Below are positions 31,284-40,512 of a stretch of 64,000 nucleotides of DNA, piece by piece. This DNA is from CAVYUC01 sp963816685. GTDB lineage: Bacteria; Bacteroidota; Bacteroidia; Bacteroidales; Prolixibacteraceae. The stretch lies in contig CAWFMB010000029.1 of NCBI GenBank assembly GCA_963816685.1, forward strand, positions 75,251 to 139,250, written 5' to 3'. A program made the translations under genes and the position numbers. The notes under the pieces are model-generated. The model was given only the letters and a program-made list of their open reading frames with translations, ran no database searches and was not told where the DNA came from. Each line of letters begins with the position of its first letter. Position 1 is the stretch's first letter.

Positions 31284-32147
31284 TCAGGCATTCACATGCT
31301 CTTCTGCCCTGTACGAACTTCTCACCAGCGGCGAACTTTCCACAAATTTAAAACCTTTTTCGCGGCCGATTTTACCGTATTCGTAAAACTGTTCCGGCGT
31401 AATGTATTCAAGAACCGGCATATGTTTTTTTGTTGGCGCCAGATACTGGCCAATGGTCATCACTTTGCAGCCGGCTTCCAGCAAATCGTCCATTGTTTGT
31501 ACTACTTCTTCACGTGTTTCACCCAGCCCCAGCATAATTCCTGATTTTGCAACTTTATAGTGTTCAGCAACATATTTTACAACCTCCAGGCTGCGCCGGT
31601 ATTTCGATGCAAACCGAACAAATGGTGTCAGCCGTTCCACAGTTTCAAGGTTGTGTGAAACTACATCCGGTCCTGCATCAATTACCTGCTGAATGAGTTC
31701 TTCTTTTCCCCGGAAATCAGGAATTAATACTTCTATTTTAGTTTCCGGGTTTACTCGTTTTACTTCGGTAATTGTGCGTGCCCAGATTTCAGCTCCCTGA
31801 TCCTCCAAATCATCTCTGTCCACTGAGGTTATCACACAATGTTTCACGTTCATAATCCGTACAGATTCAGCCAGCTTCTCCGGTTCTTTTAAATCGGGAG
31901 CCAGTGGCCGGCCACTTTTTACTGCACAAAATTTACAGCGCCGCGTACAAATATCGCCTAAAATCATAAATGTTGCCGTACCGCGGCTCCAGCATTCTCC
32001 AATATTGGGGCAATTTCCACTTGTACAAATTGTGTGTAATCCATGTTGGTTTACCAGATTTTTAACCATTGAATAGCTTTCGCCTTTTGGCATTTTCATC
32101 TTCATCCACTTCGGCAACCGCTGCCTTTCTTTCAACTCGTGCGCCAT
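31284..32147 (-). CDS. lipA: lipoyl synthase LipA
   Basis: 287 residues starting at MAHELKERQRLPKWMK; upstream in-frame extension is non-conserved. Two iron-sulfur clusters are visible: CTSGNCPNIGEC (auxiliary cluster) and CTRRCKFC (radical SAM CxxxCxxC). RSSYRAEE near the C-terminus is the conserved RSSY tail. It inserts two sulfurs into octanoyl groups on lipoyl domains, following LipB. A promoter of Bacteroidetes type lies just upstream. The toxin-antitoxin genes lie between it and lipB. Confidence 0.96.
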   Translation of the reverse strand: MAHELKERQRLPKWMKMKMPKGESYSMVKNLVNQHGLHTICTSGNCPNIGECWSRGTATFMILGDICTRRCKFCAVKSGRPLAPDLKEPEKLAESVRIMNVKHCVITSVDRDDLEDQGAEIWARTITEVKRVNPETKIEVLIPDFRGKEELIQQVIDAGPDVVSHNLETVERLTPFVRFASKYRRSLEVVKYVAEHYKVAKSGIMLGLGETREEVVQTMDDLLEAGCKVMTIGQYLAPTKKHMPVLEYITPEQFYEYGKIGREKGFKFVESSPLVRSSYRAEEHVNA

Positions 32148-32163
32148 ATTCTGATAGTTTGTG

Positions 32164-32194
32164 CAAAAGTAACTTTTATTGATTAAAGTCGCAA
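32164..32194 (-). promoter_or_regulatory. lipA promoter
   Basis: On the minus strand TTG (32194-32192), 20 bases, then TACTTTTG (32171-32164), a good match to TTG-N19-21-TAnnTTTG, ending 17 bases before the lipA ATG at 32147. Confidence 0.65.
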
Positions 32195-32230
32195 TGCGTT
32201 TATTTTTGTAATAAAAGCAGAATGTTAAAA

Positions 32231-32244
32231 GTTCTTTAAAGAAC
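32231..32244. promoter_or_regulatory. 14-bp perfect palindrome, possible operator
   Basis: GTTCTTTAAAGAAC is a perfect palindrome in the 145-base gap between divergent lipA and the TPR gene. It lies just upstream of a TATTTTTG -7-like element on the plus strand (32265-32272). A dimeric regulator could bind here. Confidence 0.35.
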
Positions 32245-32292
32245 TGTTCTTTGGTTTTCAGTGTTATTTTTGTACCAACTTTAAATGTTACA

Positions 32293-34188
32293 ATGAAATT
32301 CATATTAATAACAATAGTATTATTTTTTAGTTTGAATGTATTATATGCACAGAACAAGCAGGCTGAAATTCAAACCAACGCACAACTGGCACTTGCTTAT
32401 TATAATGCAAAGGATTTTGAAAAAGCAGCCCCGCTTTTGCTTGATGTATATAATATTTCAAGAAACAGCTATTATTTCCGCTTATATGTAACAAGTTTGC
32501 TTGAGTTGAAGCAATACAATGAAGCAATAAATCAGATTCAGAATGAAATAAATCAGCAACGTACGCCCAATCCCGAACTTCTCATTCATTGGGGATATGT
32601 TTTAAAAGTACAGGATAAAGCCGATGAGGCACAGGAAAAGTACAGGGAAGCGCTGGAAAACATCCCGGCCAACAAAGGAAGCTATTTAATTGCTGCCAAT
32701 AATTTTTTACAGTGGAGGGAGTATGAATGGGCAGAGAAAACGTATTTGCAGGGTCGTGAAGTAATTCCGCAGGAACAGTTTAATTTTGAACTTGCCCGGG
32801 TGAGTTTATACCTGCGTAATTACGATCAGATGATGGAAGAGTACCTGAATTTAATTCGCCAGGATGAAAAACAGTTACCAAGGGTTGAGAGCAGCCTTGC
32901 TTCTGCAATGAGCCTGGATGTAGACGATGAACTGCGCGACCGTTTTCGGGAACAGGTATTAAGAAGGATACAGGCTGAACCAAACATTACTGGTTATAAC
33001 CGGCTTTTAATCTGGTTCTTTTTACAGGAAAAGAAATTTTCGGGAGCACTGCGGCAATCAGTTGCACTCGATAGAAGAACCGGGGAAGAAGACGCCCAAA
33101 TCTTTCAGCTTGCACAAATGGCTTTGAACAACAGAATGTACAGTGAAGCGCAAAAAGCATACGAATATTTATTAGGGAAAGGTGAAAACAATCCGTTTTT
33201 TATGGCGGCTTATGCACAGAATATTCACGCCTCGTACATGGAATTTGTTACTGAAAACAAAGTTGAAACAGATGAAAATACTTTGATTTCACAGTTTGAA
33301 AAAGGATTGGAATTTCTTGGATTCTCACCGGCAACGCTACGATTAATACAGGAATTTGCCCATCTGCAAGCTTTTTATCTGAATCAGCCTGAAAAAGCAA
33401 TAGCGATTTTGGAAAAAGGCCTGGCTATTCCAAAATTACAGAACGAACAAACCGGGATGTTAAAAACTGAATTGGCCGATGTCTATGTTTATACTAATGA
33501 CCCATGGGAAGCAACTTTATTATATTCACAGGTGATAGAAGCCAATAAAGAAAATTCTCTGGGCGATGAGGTGAAACTTAAAAAAGCCAGACTTGGTTAT
33601 TATCTTGGTAATTTCAGCTGGGCAAAAGCACAATTGGATGTACTTAAAGCGAGTACTTCAAAATTAACTGCCAACGATGCTATGGAACTTTCCATGCTGA
33701 TTAGCAACAATATCAATCTCGATACTACTGCTGTACCGCTTCAAATGTTTTCGCGTGCCGATTTACTTTTTTTCAGGAACAAAGATTCGCTGGCGTTAGC
33801 AACCCTTGATTCAATACAGGAGATTTATCCGTACCATTCGCTGGTGGACGATATTCTTTTCAGGAAATCGAAAATTGCAACCAACCGCGGGAATTATGAA
33901 AAAGCCGCCGAATACCTGGAACTAATAAAAAGCGATTTTACGTACGATCTGCTTGGTGACGATGCCCAGTTTGCACTCGCCGAATTGTACAATTATCATC
34001 TAAACGATAAAGAGAAGGCTAAAAACTATTATAAAGAGATGCTGACTGCTTTTCCGGGAAGTGTTTTTATTGAAGAATCGAGAGAAAAATACCGTGAGCT
34101 AAGGCAGGCTTTTCCTGATGCCGAAACAGAACAACCAAATTCAGAAGAACAACTTTTTCAGGAAACCGGACCGGATGAATTCAAATAA
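32293..34188 (+). CDS. secreted tetratricopeptide-repeat protein
   Basis: 631 residues from the ATG at 32293, chosen because it gives a signal peptide (MKFILITIVLFFSLNVLYAQ). The rest is helical repeats of TPR type, for example LALAYYNAKDFEKAAPLLLD, ALENIPANKGSYLIAANNFL and later RGNYEKAAEYLELIKSD. It is probably periplasmic, a scaffold or envelope-maintenance protein; no catalytic motif is seen. The C-terminal 30 residues are acidic. The next gene starts inside its last codons, so it is translationally coupled to the EamA transporter. Confidence 0.75.
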   Translation: MKFILITIVLFFSLNVLYAQNKQAEIQTNAQLALAYYNAKDFEKAAPLLLDVYNISRNSYYFRLYVTSLLELKQYNEAINQIQNEINQQRTPNPELLIHWGYVLKVQDKADEAQEKYREALENIPANKGSYLIAANNFLQWREYEWAEKTYLQGREVIPQEQFNFELARVSLYLRNYDQMMEEYLNLIRQDEKQLPRVESSLASAMSLDVDDELRDRFREQVLRRIQAEPNITGYNRLLIWFFLQEKKFSGALRQSVALDRRTGEEDAQIFQLAQMALNNRMYSEAQKAYEYLLGKGENNPFFMAAYAQNIHASYMEFVTENKVETDENTLISQFEKGLEFLGFSPATLRLIQEFAHLQAFYLNQPEKAIAILEKGLAIPKLQNEQTGMLKTELADVYVYTNDPWEATLLYSQVIEANKENSLGDEVKLKKARLGYYLGNFSWAKAQLDVLKASTSKLTANDAMELSMLISNNINLDTTAVPLQMFSRADLLFFRNKDSLALATLDSIQEIYPYHSLVDDILFRKSKIATNRGNYEKAAEYLELIKSDFTYDLLGDDAQFALAELYNYHLNDKEKAKNYYKEMLTAFPGSVFIEESREKYRELRQAFPDAETEQPNSEEQLFQETGPDEFK

Positions 34189-35065
34189 AAGGGCTTTATT
34201 TTTTGCCGGACTGGCCGTTGTTTTCTGGTCAACCGTGGCAACAGCTTTTAAATTAGCCCTCCGCGAACTGGATTTTATTCAGCTTATTTTTTATGCTTCG
34301 GCAGTTAGCATATTTATTCTTTTTCTGTTTTTAGTATTTCAGGGTAAATTAAAGTTACTGGCACAACAGTCAGCGGCACAAATTTTCAGTTCTGCATTTG
34401 TAGGCGCTTTAAATCCATTTGTTTATTATTTGGTATTGTTTAAAGCGTATTCACTTTTACCTGCACAACTGGCACAGCCGTTAAACATGGTTTGGCCAAT
34501 TGCACTTGCCTTGCTTTCGGTGCCGCTGCTCCATCAAAAAATCGGATGGTTGAGCCTTGTGGCGCTTTTTATAAGTTTTGCAGGAGTGGCCCTCATTTCA
34601 TCACAGGGAAGTCTCCATGGATACCAAAACACAAGTATGCCAGGTATGCTTCTGGCGCTGGTAAGTTCAGTTATCTGGTCGTTGTATTGGATTTTGAATG
34701 TGCGCGACAAACGGGATGAAATCGTAAAACTGTTTATGAATTTTCTTTTCGGTTTTATTTTTCTTGCCGTCACAGTTGCGCTTTTTTCCACTTTCAGGAT
34801 TGATACCGGAACAGGATTTTATGCCGCCATTTATGTAGGTATTTTCGAAGCCGGAATAACCTATGTTTTTTGGTTAAAGGCGATGACACTCAGCACCAAC
34901 AATGCAAAAATCGGGAATGTGGTTTTTCTTTCACCGTTTATTTCTCTCATTTTTATTCATTTTGTACTGAAAGAAACTATTTTCATCACTACTTTTATCG
35001 GCCTTATATTTATTGTTGCAGGTATATTGGTTCAGCAATTCGAAAAAAGGAAGACCTTAATCTAA
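34175..35065 (+). CDS. EamA/DMT family permease
   Basis: 296 residues from the ATG at 34175, which overlaps the TPR stop; an upstream start would lengthen the N-terminus with non-hydrophobic sequence. Ten hydrophobic helices in two five-helix halves are typical of the drug/metabolite transporter superfamily (RhaT/EamA). AGLAVVFWSTVATAFKLAL opens the first half and LLALVSSVIWSLYWILNV the second. It is an inner-membrane carrier for a small metabolite; substrate unknown. It abuts ruvC with no gap. Confidence 0.85.
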   Translation: MNSNKRALFFAGLAVVFWSTVATAFKLALRELDFIQLIFYASAVSIFILFLFLVFQGKLKLLAQQSAAQIFSSAFVGALNPFVYYLVLFKAYSLLPAQLAQPLNMVWPIALALLSVPLLHQKIGWLSLVALFISFAGVALISSQGSLHGYQNTSMPGMLLALVSSVIWSLYWILNVRDKRDEIVKLFMNFLFGFIFLAVTVALFSTFRIDTGTGFYAAIYVGIFEAGITYVFWLKAMTLSTNNAKIGNVVFLSPFISLIFIHFVLKETIFITTFIGLIFIVAGILVQQFEKRKTLI

Positions 35066-35614
35066 ATGGAAACACTGAAAATACTTGGAATTGATCCAGG
35101 AACTACTGTTACCGGTTACGGATTGGTGGAAATTCGCAACAAAAAACCTGTCATCCTCGATAAGGGAAAAATTGTGCCCCGGAAAGGATCGTCACATTAC
35201 GACCGCCTGAAAGTTTTGCACCAGGAAGCCTTGAAAATTATTGAAAAACTCCGGCCCGACGTAATGGCGATTGAAGCACCGTTTTACGGGAAAGACATTC
35301 AGGCGATGCTAAAACTTGGGCGCGGACAAGGCGTAATTATGGCTGCTGCATTGGTTAATAATATTCCGATTTTTGAATATGCCCCGCTTTTGGTGAAGCA
35401 GTCGATTACCGGAATGGGCCGTGCGTCGAAAGAACAGGTGGCTTATTTTTTGCAAAAGGTGTATCATTTGGATGAATTGCCCGAACAACTCGATGTTTCG
35501 GATGCTGTTGCAGTTGCCATTTGTCATTTCATACAAATGGATAGGCCCCAAAAATCGAAAGAATATAAAGGCTGGGGAGATTTTGTGAAGAAAAATCCCG
35601 GGCGGGTGAAATAG
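35066..35614 (+). CDS. ruvC: Holliday junction resolvase RuvC
   Basis: 182 residues. The four acidic residues of the metal site are visible: Asp in GIDPGTTVTGYG near residue 7, Glu in AIEAPFYGKD near 69, and the Asp pair in LDVSDAVAVAICH near 142-145. KQSITGMGRASKEQVAYFLQ is the DNA-binding stretch. It cuts four-way DNA junctions in recombination repair with RuvAB. The start is directly after the permease stop. Two hairpins follow as terminators. Confidence 0.96.
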   Translation: METLKILGIDPGTTVTGYGLVEIRNKKPVILDKGKIVPRKGSSHYDRLKVLHQEALKIIEKLRPDVMAIEAPFYGKDIQAMLKLGRGQGVIMAAALVNNIPIFEYAPLLVKQSITGMGRASKEQVAYFLQKVYHLDELPEQLDVSDAVAVAICHFIQMDRPQKSKEYKGWGDFVKKNPGRVK

Positions 35615-35622
35615 GAAGAGTT

Positions 35623-35730
35623 CAGTTTACAGTCGCAGTATGCAGTAGATACGCACTGCTGTGCGTCTGTTGGAAGAAGTGATCAGTTTACAGTCGCGGT
35701 TATAGTAGAGACGCACTACTGTGCGTTTTT
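35623..35730 (+). repeat. two direct repeats with hairpins, terminator of ruvC
   Basis: CAGTTTACAGTCGC starts two imperfect copies (about 35623-35667 and 35684-35730). Each contains ACGCACTnCTGTGCGT-type inverted repeats at 35651-35666 and 35711-35726. The second runs into seven T, which makes it a likely intrinsic terminator. Confidence 0.7.
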
Positions 35731-35815
35731 TATTTCGAAGTCGAATTTTTGATTAAGGCAGTTCCCGTTTGTTTTTTATATTTGCGAAACTATAAACCTA
35801 ATTTTATCAATAAAG

Positions 35816-36085
35816 ATGAAAACCAATAAATTGGTAAAGTGGATTGAACTTATCATTTTTTCTGTGCTTCTCGCCTATTTTATTCCCGTTATATTCGAAT
35901 GGATAAAAACCCGTTCATTTGAATTAACCACTGCCGGAATCAGAGACGCCTTATTTTTCGGGATATTAATTCCTGTACTGATGTTGTTATCCAAAAGTAT
36001 CAAAAACGATTATTTCTTTGTGCTGATTGCTTTGTTAATCATTTTTGCCGTTTTGGTTTTTACCCGGTTTGCTTTTCATTTTTAA
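35816..36085 (+). CDS. small three-helix membrane protein
   Basis: 89 residues with three hydrophobic segments (WIELIIFSVLLAYFIPVIF, ALFFGILIPVLMLL, YFFVLIALLIIFAVLVF). No family recognised. TATATTTG at 35777-35784 may be its -7 element. A diverged copy of its last 23 codons occurs at 38726-38797, on the other side of the TolB-like gene and the IS element, so this region has undergone duplication. Function unknown. Confidence 0.6.
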   Translation: MKTNKLVKWIELIIFSVLLAYFIPVIFEWIKTRSFELTTAGIRDALFFGILIPVLMLLSKSIKNDYFFVLIALLIIFAVLVFTRFAFHF

Positions 36086-36261
36086 AAAAGATTTTCAGAC
36101 TTTTATTGGGATCAGCGAATTACCGTATGCTGAGATGTAAAGCTTTTTCCGTAAACGCCATTGACCAACCAGTAACATTATTAAAATTTTACTCCTGTTT
36201 TAAAACATAAAACTCAGGGGTTGCCTTTTCCTTGTTTTTAGAATATTAATTTCTCAGCTTC

Positions 36262-37209
36262 TTGATTTCCTGTGATAAAGAGGAAGAACCAAAACCAGGT
36301 TTTAGCAATGAACCTACATCACCCTATAATGATCAAGTGTGTCACCCTTCAGGTGAAATAATAGGTTTTAACCATATACTGATTAAAGAAATCCATTATA
36401 ATTACAAATATGATAATCCTAGTATGGCAACTTATATTTACGAAACCGATTCTGCCGGCTTTTGGTTGATAAATTCTGATGGGACAAATCAACGGCGGGT
36501 ATTACTCTACACATTGGGAACACCTTCCGGGAGCCCCAGTGGCAATTGGATTGCATTTTCACAGGGAGGACAAATTTTTAAAAATGCCTTTTGATGGAAG
36601 TAATTTATACCACAAATAATAAGCAGTTAATATTTGACAGAAATAATTCTTTACCCGTTTGGAGCCCTGATGGTAAACATATAGCCTATTCATAATGGAT
36701 ATGTAGTGATATAAAAATTTGTGGTATCTGGATCATGAATCTTAATACAGGCACAGAAAAACTAGGGAAAAACTTATTGCAACTTATGGAAATTTTCCTA
36801 GTTGGCATCAAAATGGTGATTCATTGATTTTTTTGACAAACTTTCTTGATCAAACTGATGATGACATTGGAGATTCTATATGGATCTATAGTTGTTCATT
36901 AAAAACTAGAATTTTGTTAACTACAATAAATTTGCCTCATTATAATAATTCATTAATGAAGTCACCAGATGGAAATAAAATTGCTTTTATTTCTGAATGC
37001 AAATCTGAGGGAGGTTTGTTCTTATATACTATTGATGCTGATGAAACAAATTTTAAACAACTTTCAGCTACATGGATTACTAATTTTTCATGGTCACCAT
37101 ATAATAAAATTGTGTACTTAGATTTATAAACACATAGATGCGACAAAAGGAACATTATGGATTATGGACGCTGATGGAACAAATCAAAGACAACTAACAC
37201 ATAATAATT
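36262..37209 (+). pseudogene. TolB-like beta-propeller lipoprotein, decayed
   Basis: The frame opens at a lipobox-like LISCDKEEEPKPG with a stop just upstream, so the signal peptide is already out of frame. Pieces include WLINSDGTNQRRV, PVWSPDGKHIAYS, SWHQNGDSLIFL, LMKSPDGNKIAF and LWIMDADGTNQRQL. These are PD40/WD40-like repeats as in TolB-type propellers. Lesions lie near 36582, 36611, 36780 and 37128 (one-base frame changes) and at 36693 (in-frame TAA). The IS at 37210 interrupts it; without the IS and one target copy the frame would end HNNFKIIQ at 38711. This is a genuine pseudogene by number of lesions. Confidence 0.75.
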
Positions 37210-38694
37210 CAATGTCATTTAGTTAAGAGCTATCTATAGTCGTTTGTAATTCATATGGTAAGGCCTCTTTGGTGTTTTCTTTCGAGAAAAATTTCTTCCC
37301 GGCCTTATTACTTCTCTTGTTTTTTCAACTATCTTATCAAATGCCTCCAGTGCTAAAACAAACTGCTTTTTTATTATCATCCCAATCATTATATCCTGGG
37401 TCATTGATATGGCATTTGTCCGATTGATTTTCTGTCCGTGTTTACGCTGTAAATCTGCTTTGTATTCTTCTGTAACTTTTTCTTCTATCGGATGGGCATA
37501 AGCTGCACATAGTGTCATTAAAAATACTTTTGCATGAAAATCCTGCTTTACTGCTTTAGCTGTTTTTCCAGAGAAATTTTCAATTTCAACTCTGCTTTTC
37601 AGCAGCTTATATGCTTCTTCCTCATTCCACCGGTAATGGTATAATTGTTCAAATTCTTTATACTCATACTTTTTATCAATTAATGAAGTGCATAATATTT
37701 CTTTATCCCCATTAGGAAGTTCTACCTTTATCAACCTGCAGGTAATGACAGTATCAAGCATGTGCGGAAAAGCCGCCAGTTTATTGTGATCCTTTTTTGG
37801 TAAGGTAAAGGTTACTATGCGTTCCTTCTCCTGGCTTTCTGTAAAATTTTTAACCTTAAGCCACCAATCTTCTTTTAAACGTACACAAAATTCTATGCCT
37901 TTAGCCTTTAATAAAAATAACAACCAAAAACAAGGATAACCCCTATCGAGCAGTAACAGATTCCCTGCTTCTACACTATCCAAATGTTCCATCAGCAAAT
38001 CTCTTTCGCTGGAAGTATATGGTGCAAGCTTGCTGTCAATCGTTATTTGATTTAATACATCATAGAGCATTGATCCAAGTGCCAATGAACGCGGACTGTC
38101 TGCATTTGGTCCAAAATGGTGTTGTCCAAATTCTTCTATAACGCTCGGATGGTTAGGTAAAACCAATCTTGTTCCATCTACGGCAAGTGTGCGCATCCCA
38201 TACCAAACGTAATATTCTGCCTGATTATAAAAACTTTTGACAGCCACTTGATTCAACCGCTCAAATGCCCACGGGTTCAACTTGGCCCTTGCCTGGGTAA
38301 AGGCACCTTTAGTTACTTCCCGGATATTAAAGTCGCTGTTGGAAACTGACTTGAAGAAACGGTCAAGTTCTCTCTGTATGGAACTCTTAAAGATGATGAT
38401 CAGTATTATTAAATTTTTGAGTGTCAGTTTTCTATCTCGTGAAAATACCTCTTTTCGGCCGTCTTTTGAACGGCCCCTAAACTCTTCTTTTTCAATTTCA
38501 TAAGCTATGTCTTTAGATAAATTTTCACGATAATCCGCTCTTTGGTTAATACTTGGGTTACCCCCTATATACCTTAGCAAGATAACTAACAGTTCGTAAA
38601 TCACAAACATTTCAAAGAACAATTTTTACCAAAATATCAATAAAATCAAGCCTTTTAGCTATTTTTACTAACTAAACGACATTGCATAATAATT
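37200..38694. mobile_element. IS4-family insertion sequence with 10-bp target duplication
   Basis: The element runs 37210-38684 (1,475 bases). Its ends are 16-bp imperfect inverted repeats: CAATGTCATTTAGTTA at 37210-37225 and the complement of CAATGTCGTTTAGTTA at 38669-38684. The direct repeat CATAATAATT flanks it at 37200-37209 and 38685-38694. It carries one transposase gene. The perfect duplication suggests a fairly recent insertion, into an already TolB-like coding frame. Confidence 0.92.
37234..38622 (-). CDS. IS4-family transposase
   Basis: 462 residues from a TTG, or 458 from the ATG at 38610. The DDE catalytic parts are visible: TLAVDGTRLVLPNHPS (first Asp) near residue 147, LLLLDRGYPCFWLLFL (second Asp) near 220, and YHYRWNEEEAYKLLKSR near 327, the Y-x2-R-x3-E-x6-K signature of the IS4 group with the catalytic Glu. 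It cuts and pastes the element. The frame is complete and the terminal repeats intact, so the element may still be active. Confidence 0.95.
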   Translation of the reverse strand: MFFEMFVIYELLVILLRYIGGNPSINQRADYRENLSKDIAYEIEKEEFRGRSKDGRKEVFSRDRKLTLKNLIILIIIFKSSIQRELDRFFKSVSNSDFNIREVTKGAFTQARAKLNPWAFERLNQVAVKSFYNQAEYYVWYGMRTLAVDGTRLVLPNHPSVIEEFGQHHFGPNADSPRSLALGSMLYDVLNQITIDSKLAPYTSSERDLLMEHLDSVEAGNLLLLDRGYPCFWLLFLLKAKGIEFCVRLKEDWWLKVKNFTESQEKERIVTFTLPKKDHNKLAAFPHMLDTVITCRLIKVELPNGDKEILCTSLIDKKYEYKEFEQLYHYRWNEEEAYKLLKSRVEIENFSGKTAKAVKQDFHAKVFLMTLCAAYAHPIEEKVTEEYKADLQRKHGQKINRTNAISMTQDIMIGMIIKKQFVLALEAFDKIVEKTREVIRPGRNFSRKKTPKRPYHMNYKRL

Positions 38695-38711
38695 TCAAAA
38701 TTATCCAATAA

Positions 38712-39077
38712 ATTACAAACCTTTAATTCTTTGTACTGATTGCTTTGCTAATCATTTTTGCTGTTTTCGATTTTACCCGGTTTGCTTTTCATTTTTAGAG
38801 GCAACAATTTGTAATGGTAAAAAAGTTCTGTACAAGTAGTGTATTTGATAATAATGGTTATCGCAATTGTATGGTAATTCCATTTTATTTTATTAAGAAT
38901 TACATGATAATTTTTCCAATTCCAAAAGTAAATTTTCTATTTTTTATTGAATTCATGTCTGTTGAAACTGCAGAATATCATTTAATTTAGTAAAATTGTT
39001 TAGAAAAACAATTTTTTAAGATGTTGAACTAACTTTAGCCTTAATGCATAAGGTTGTTAATAACTAAACTTACTTTT
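38712..39077. other. intergenic region with truncated gene copy
   Basis: 366 AT-rich bases. On the plus strand 38726-38797 encodes FFVLIALLIIFAVFDFTRF and AFHF then a stop, nearly the same as the C-terminus of the small membrane protein at 35816-36085. It has no start of its own, so it is a remnant. The rest shows no recognisable feature. Confidence 0.6.
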
Positions 39078-40501
39078 ATGCTATTTAATTCTTTTGTGTT
39101 TTTTATTTTTTTAGGAATTGTTCTGCCTGTATTTTATAAAATTAACAGCAAAAACGGTAAAAATTTATTCTTAGTAATTGTAAGTTACATATTTTACGGA
39201 TATTGGGATTGGCGTTTTTGTTCGTTATTGGCAATATCTACAATTATAGATTATTTTGTTGGAAAGGCGATATACAATAGCTCGCAAAAAAATAACAGAA
39301 AATTTTATCTTATTATTAGCGTTGCTTCCAATTTAGGTATACTAAGTTTTTTTAAATACTTCAACTTTTTTGTTGACTCCTTCCAAACAATGAGTAATTA
39401 TTTTCATATAAATATGGATTATTTACATTTAAATATTTTACTACCTGTTGGAATTTCATTTTATACTTTTCAAACTTTATCATACTCAATAGATATATAT
39501 CGCGGAAAGTTAAAGCCAACAAATAATTTTATTGAATTTGCTTTATTTGTTTCATTTTTTCCTCAATTGGTTTCAGATCCTTTTGAAAGGCCCAATCTCT
39601 GCTTCCACAATTAAGCAGAAGGTTGAATCCGAATAAACTGCAGATAAAGCAAGGGATAGTGCTTATAATCATAGGCTTGTTTCGTAAAGTTATGATTGGC
39701 GATACTGCAGGTAAATTTGTAGATCATGTATTTGGCAATATTGGACAGTACAAAGCTGTTGAATTGATTTGTGCATTAATTTTATTTTCCATTCAAATCT
39801 ATGCTGATTTTTCCGGTTACACCAATATCGCAAGAGGAACAGCAAAATTACTTGGTGTTGAATTAATGAAAAATTTTGAGCAACCATATCTATCCAGAAA
39901 TATAACTGAATTCTGGAGGAGGTGGCATATTTCATTATCTTCCTGGTTAAAAGATTATTTGTACATTTCATTAGGAGGAAATAGAAAAGGAAAAGTGCGA
40001 ACCTATATAAATCTAATGATTACGATGTTGCTTGGTGGTTTATGGCATGGAGCAAGCTGGAATTTCGTTATATGGGGTGGATTGCATGGTATATATCTTT
40101 CAGTTCATAAACTATTTCTGGGCAATAAGAAAATCAACGGCGGCAATAATTTGCAATTAAATCCAAGTGATTTATTTAAGGTTTTTATAACCTATGTACT
40201 GGTATTATTAACATGGTTATTTTTTCGCTCAACATCATGGTCATCTACAAAATTATTTTTGAGTAAGATTATTCATTGGGAATCAAGTGAATTTGCTCAT
40301 CGTTTTATTACAATAACTTTGGCTTATGCTATTGTTACTGTCATTTTTGATGTTTTTGAATATACTACTGGTAAACATACTTATATATTAGACATTCAAG
40401 GTGCCGGAGTAAAGGTTGGAATTTTATTCACAATGTTTGTGGTAACTCTTATATATATGTTTCAGGCAGATCCATTACCTTTTATTTATTTTCAATTTTA
40501 A
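39078..40501 (+). pseudogene. MBOAT O-acyltransferase, frameshifted as read
   Basis: Start MLFNSFVFFIFLGIVLPVFY at 39078. The first frame stops at 39614; the second is open to 40501. One extra G in the GG run near 39590 joins them and restores ERAQSLLPQLSRRLNPNKLQ, which is the expected MBOAT sequence. The rebuilt protein is about 475 residues with about ten membrane helices. FWRRWHISLSSWLKDYLYI and GGLWHGASWNFVIWGGLHG carry the conserved MBOAT histidine. It ends FIYFQF like the fragment at 1-206. It should pass acyl groups across the inner membrane for the SGNH partner just downstream. Probably intact in the organism. Confidence 0.85.
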
Positions 40502-40512
40502 AATATTTTAAG

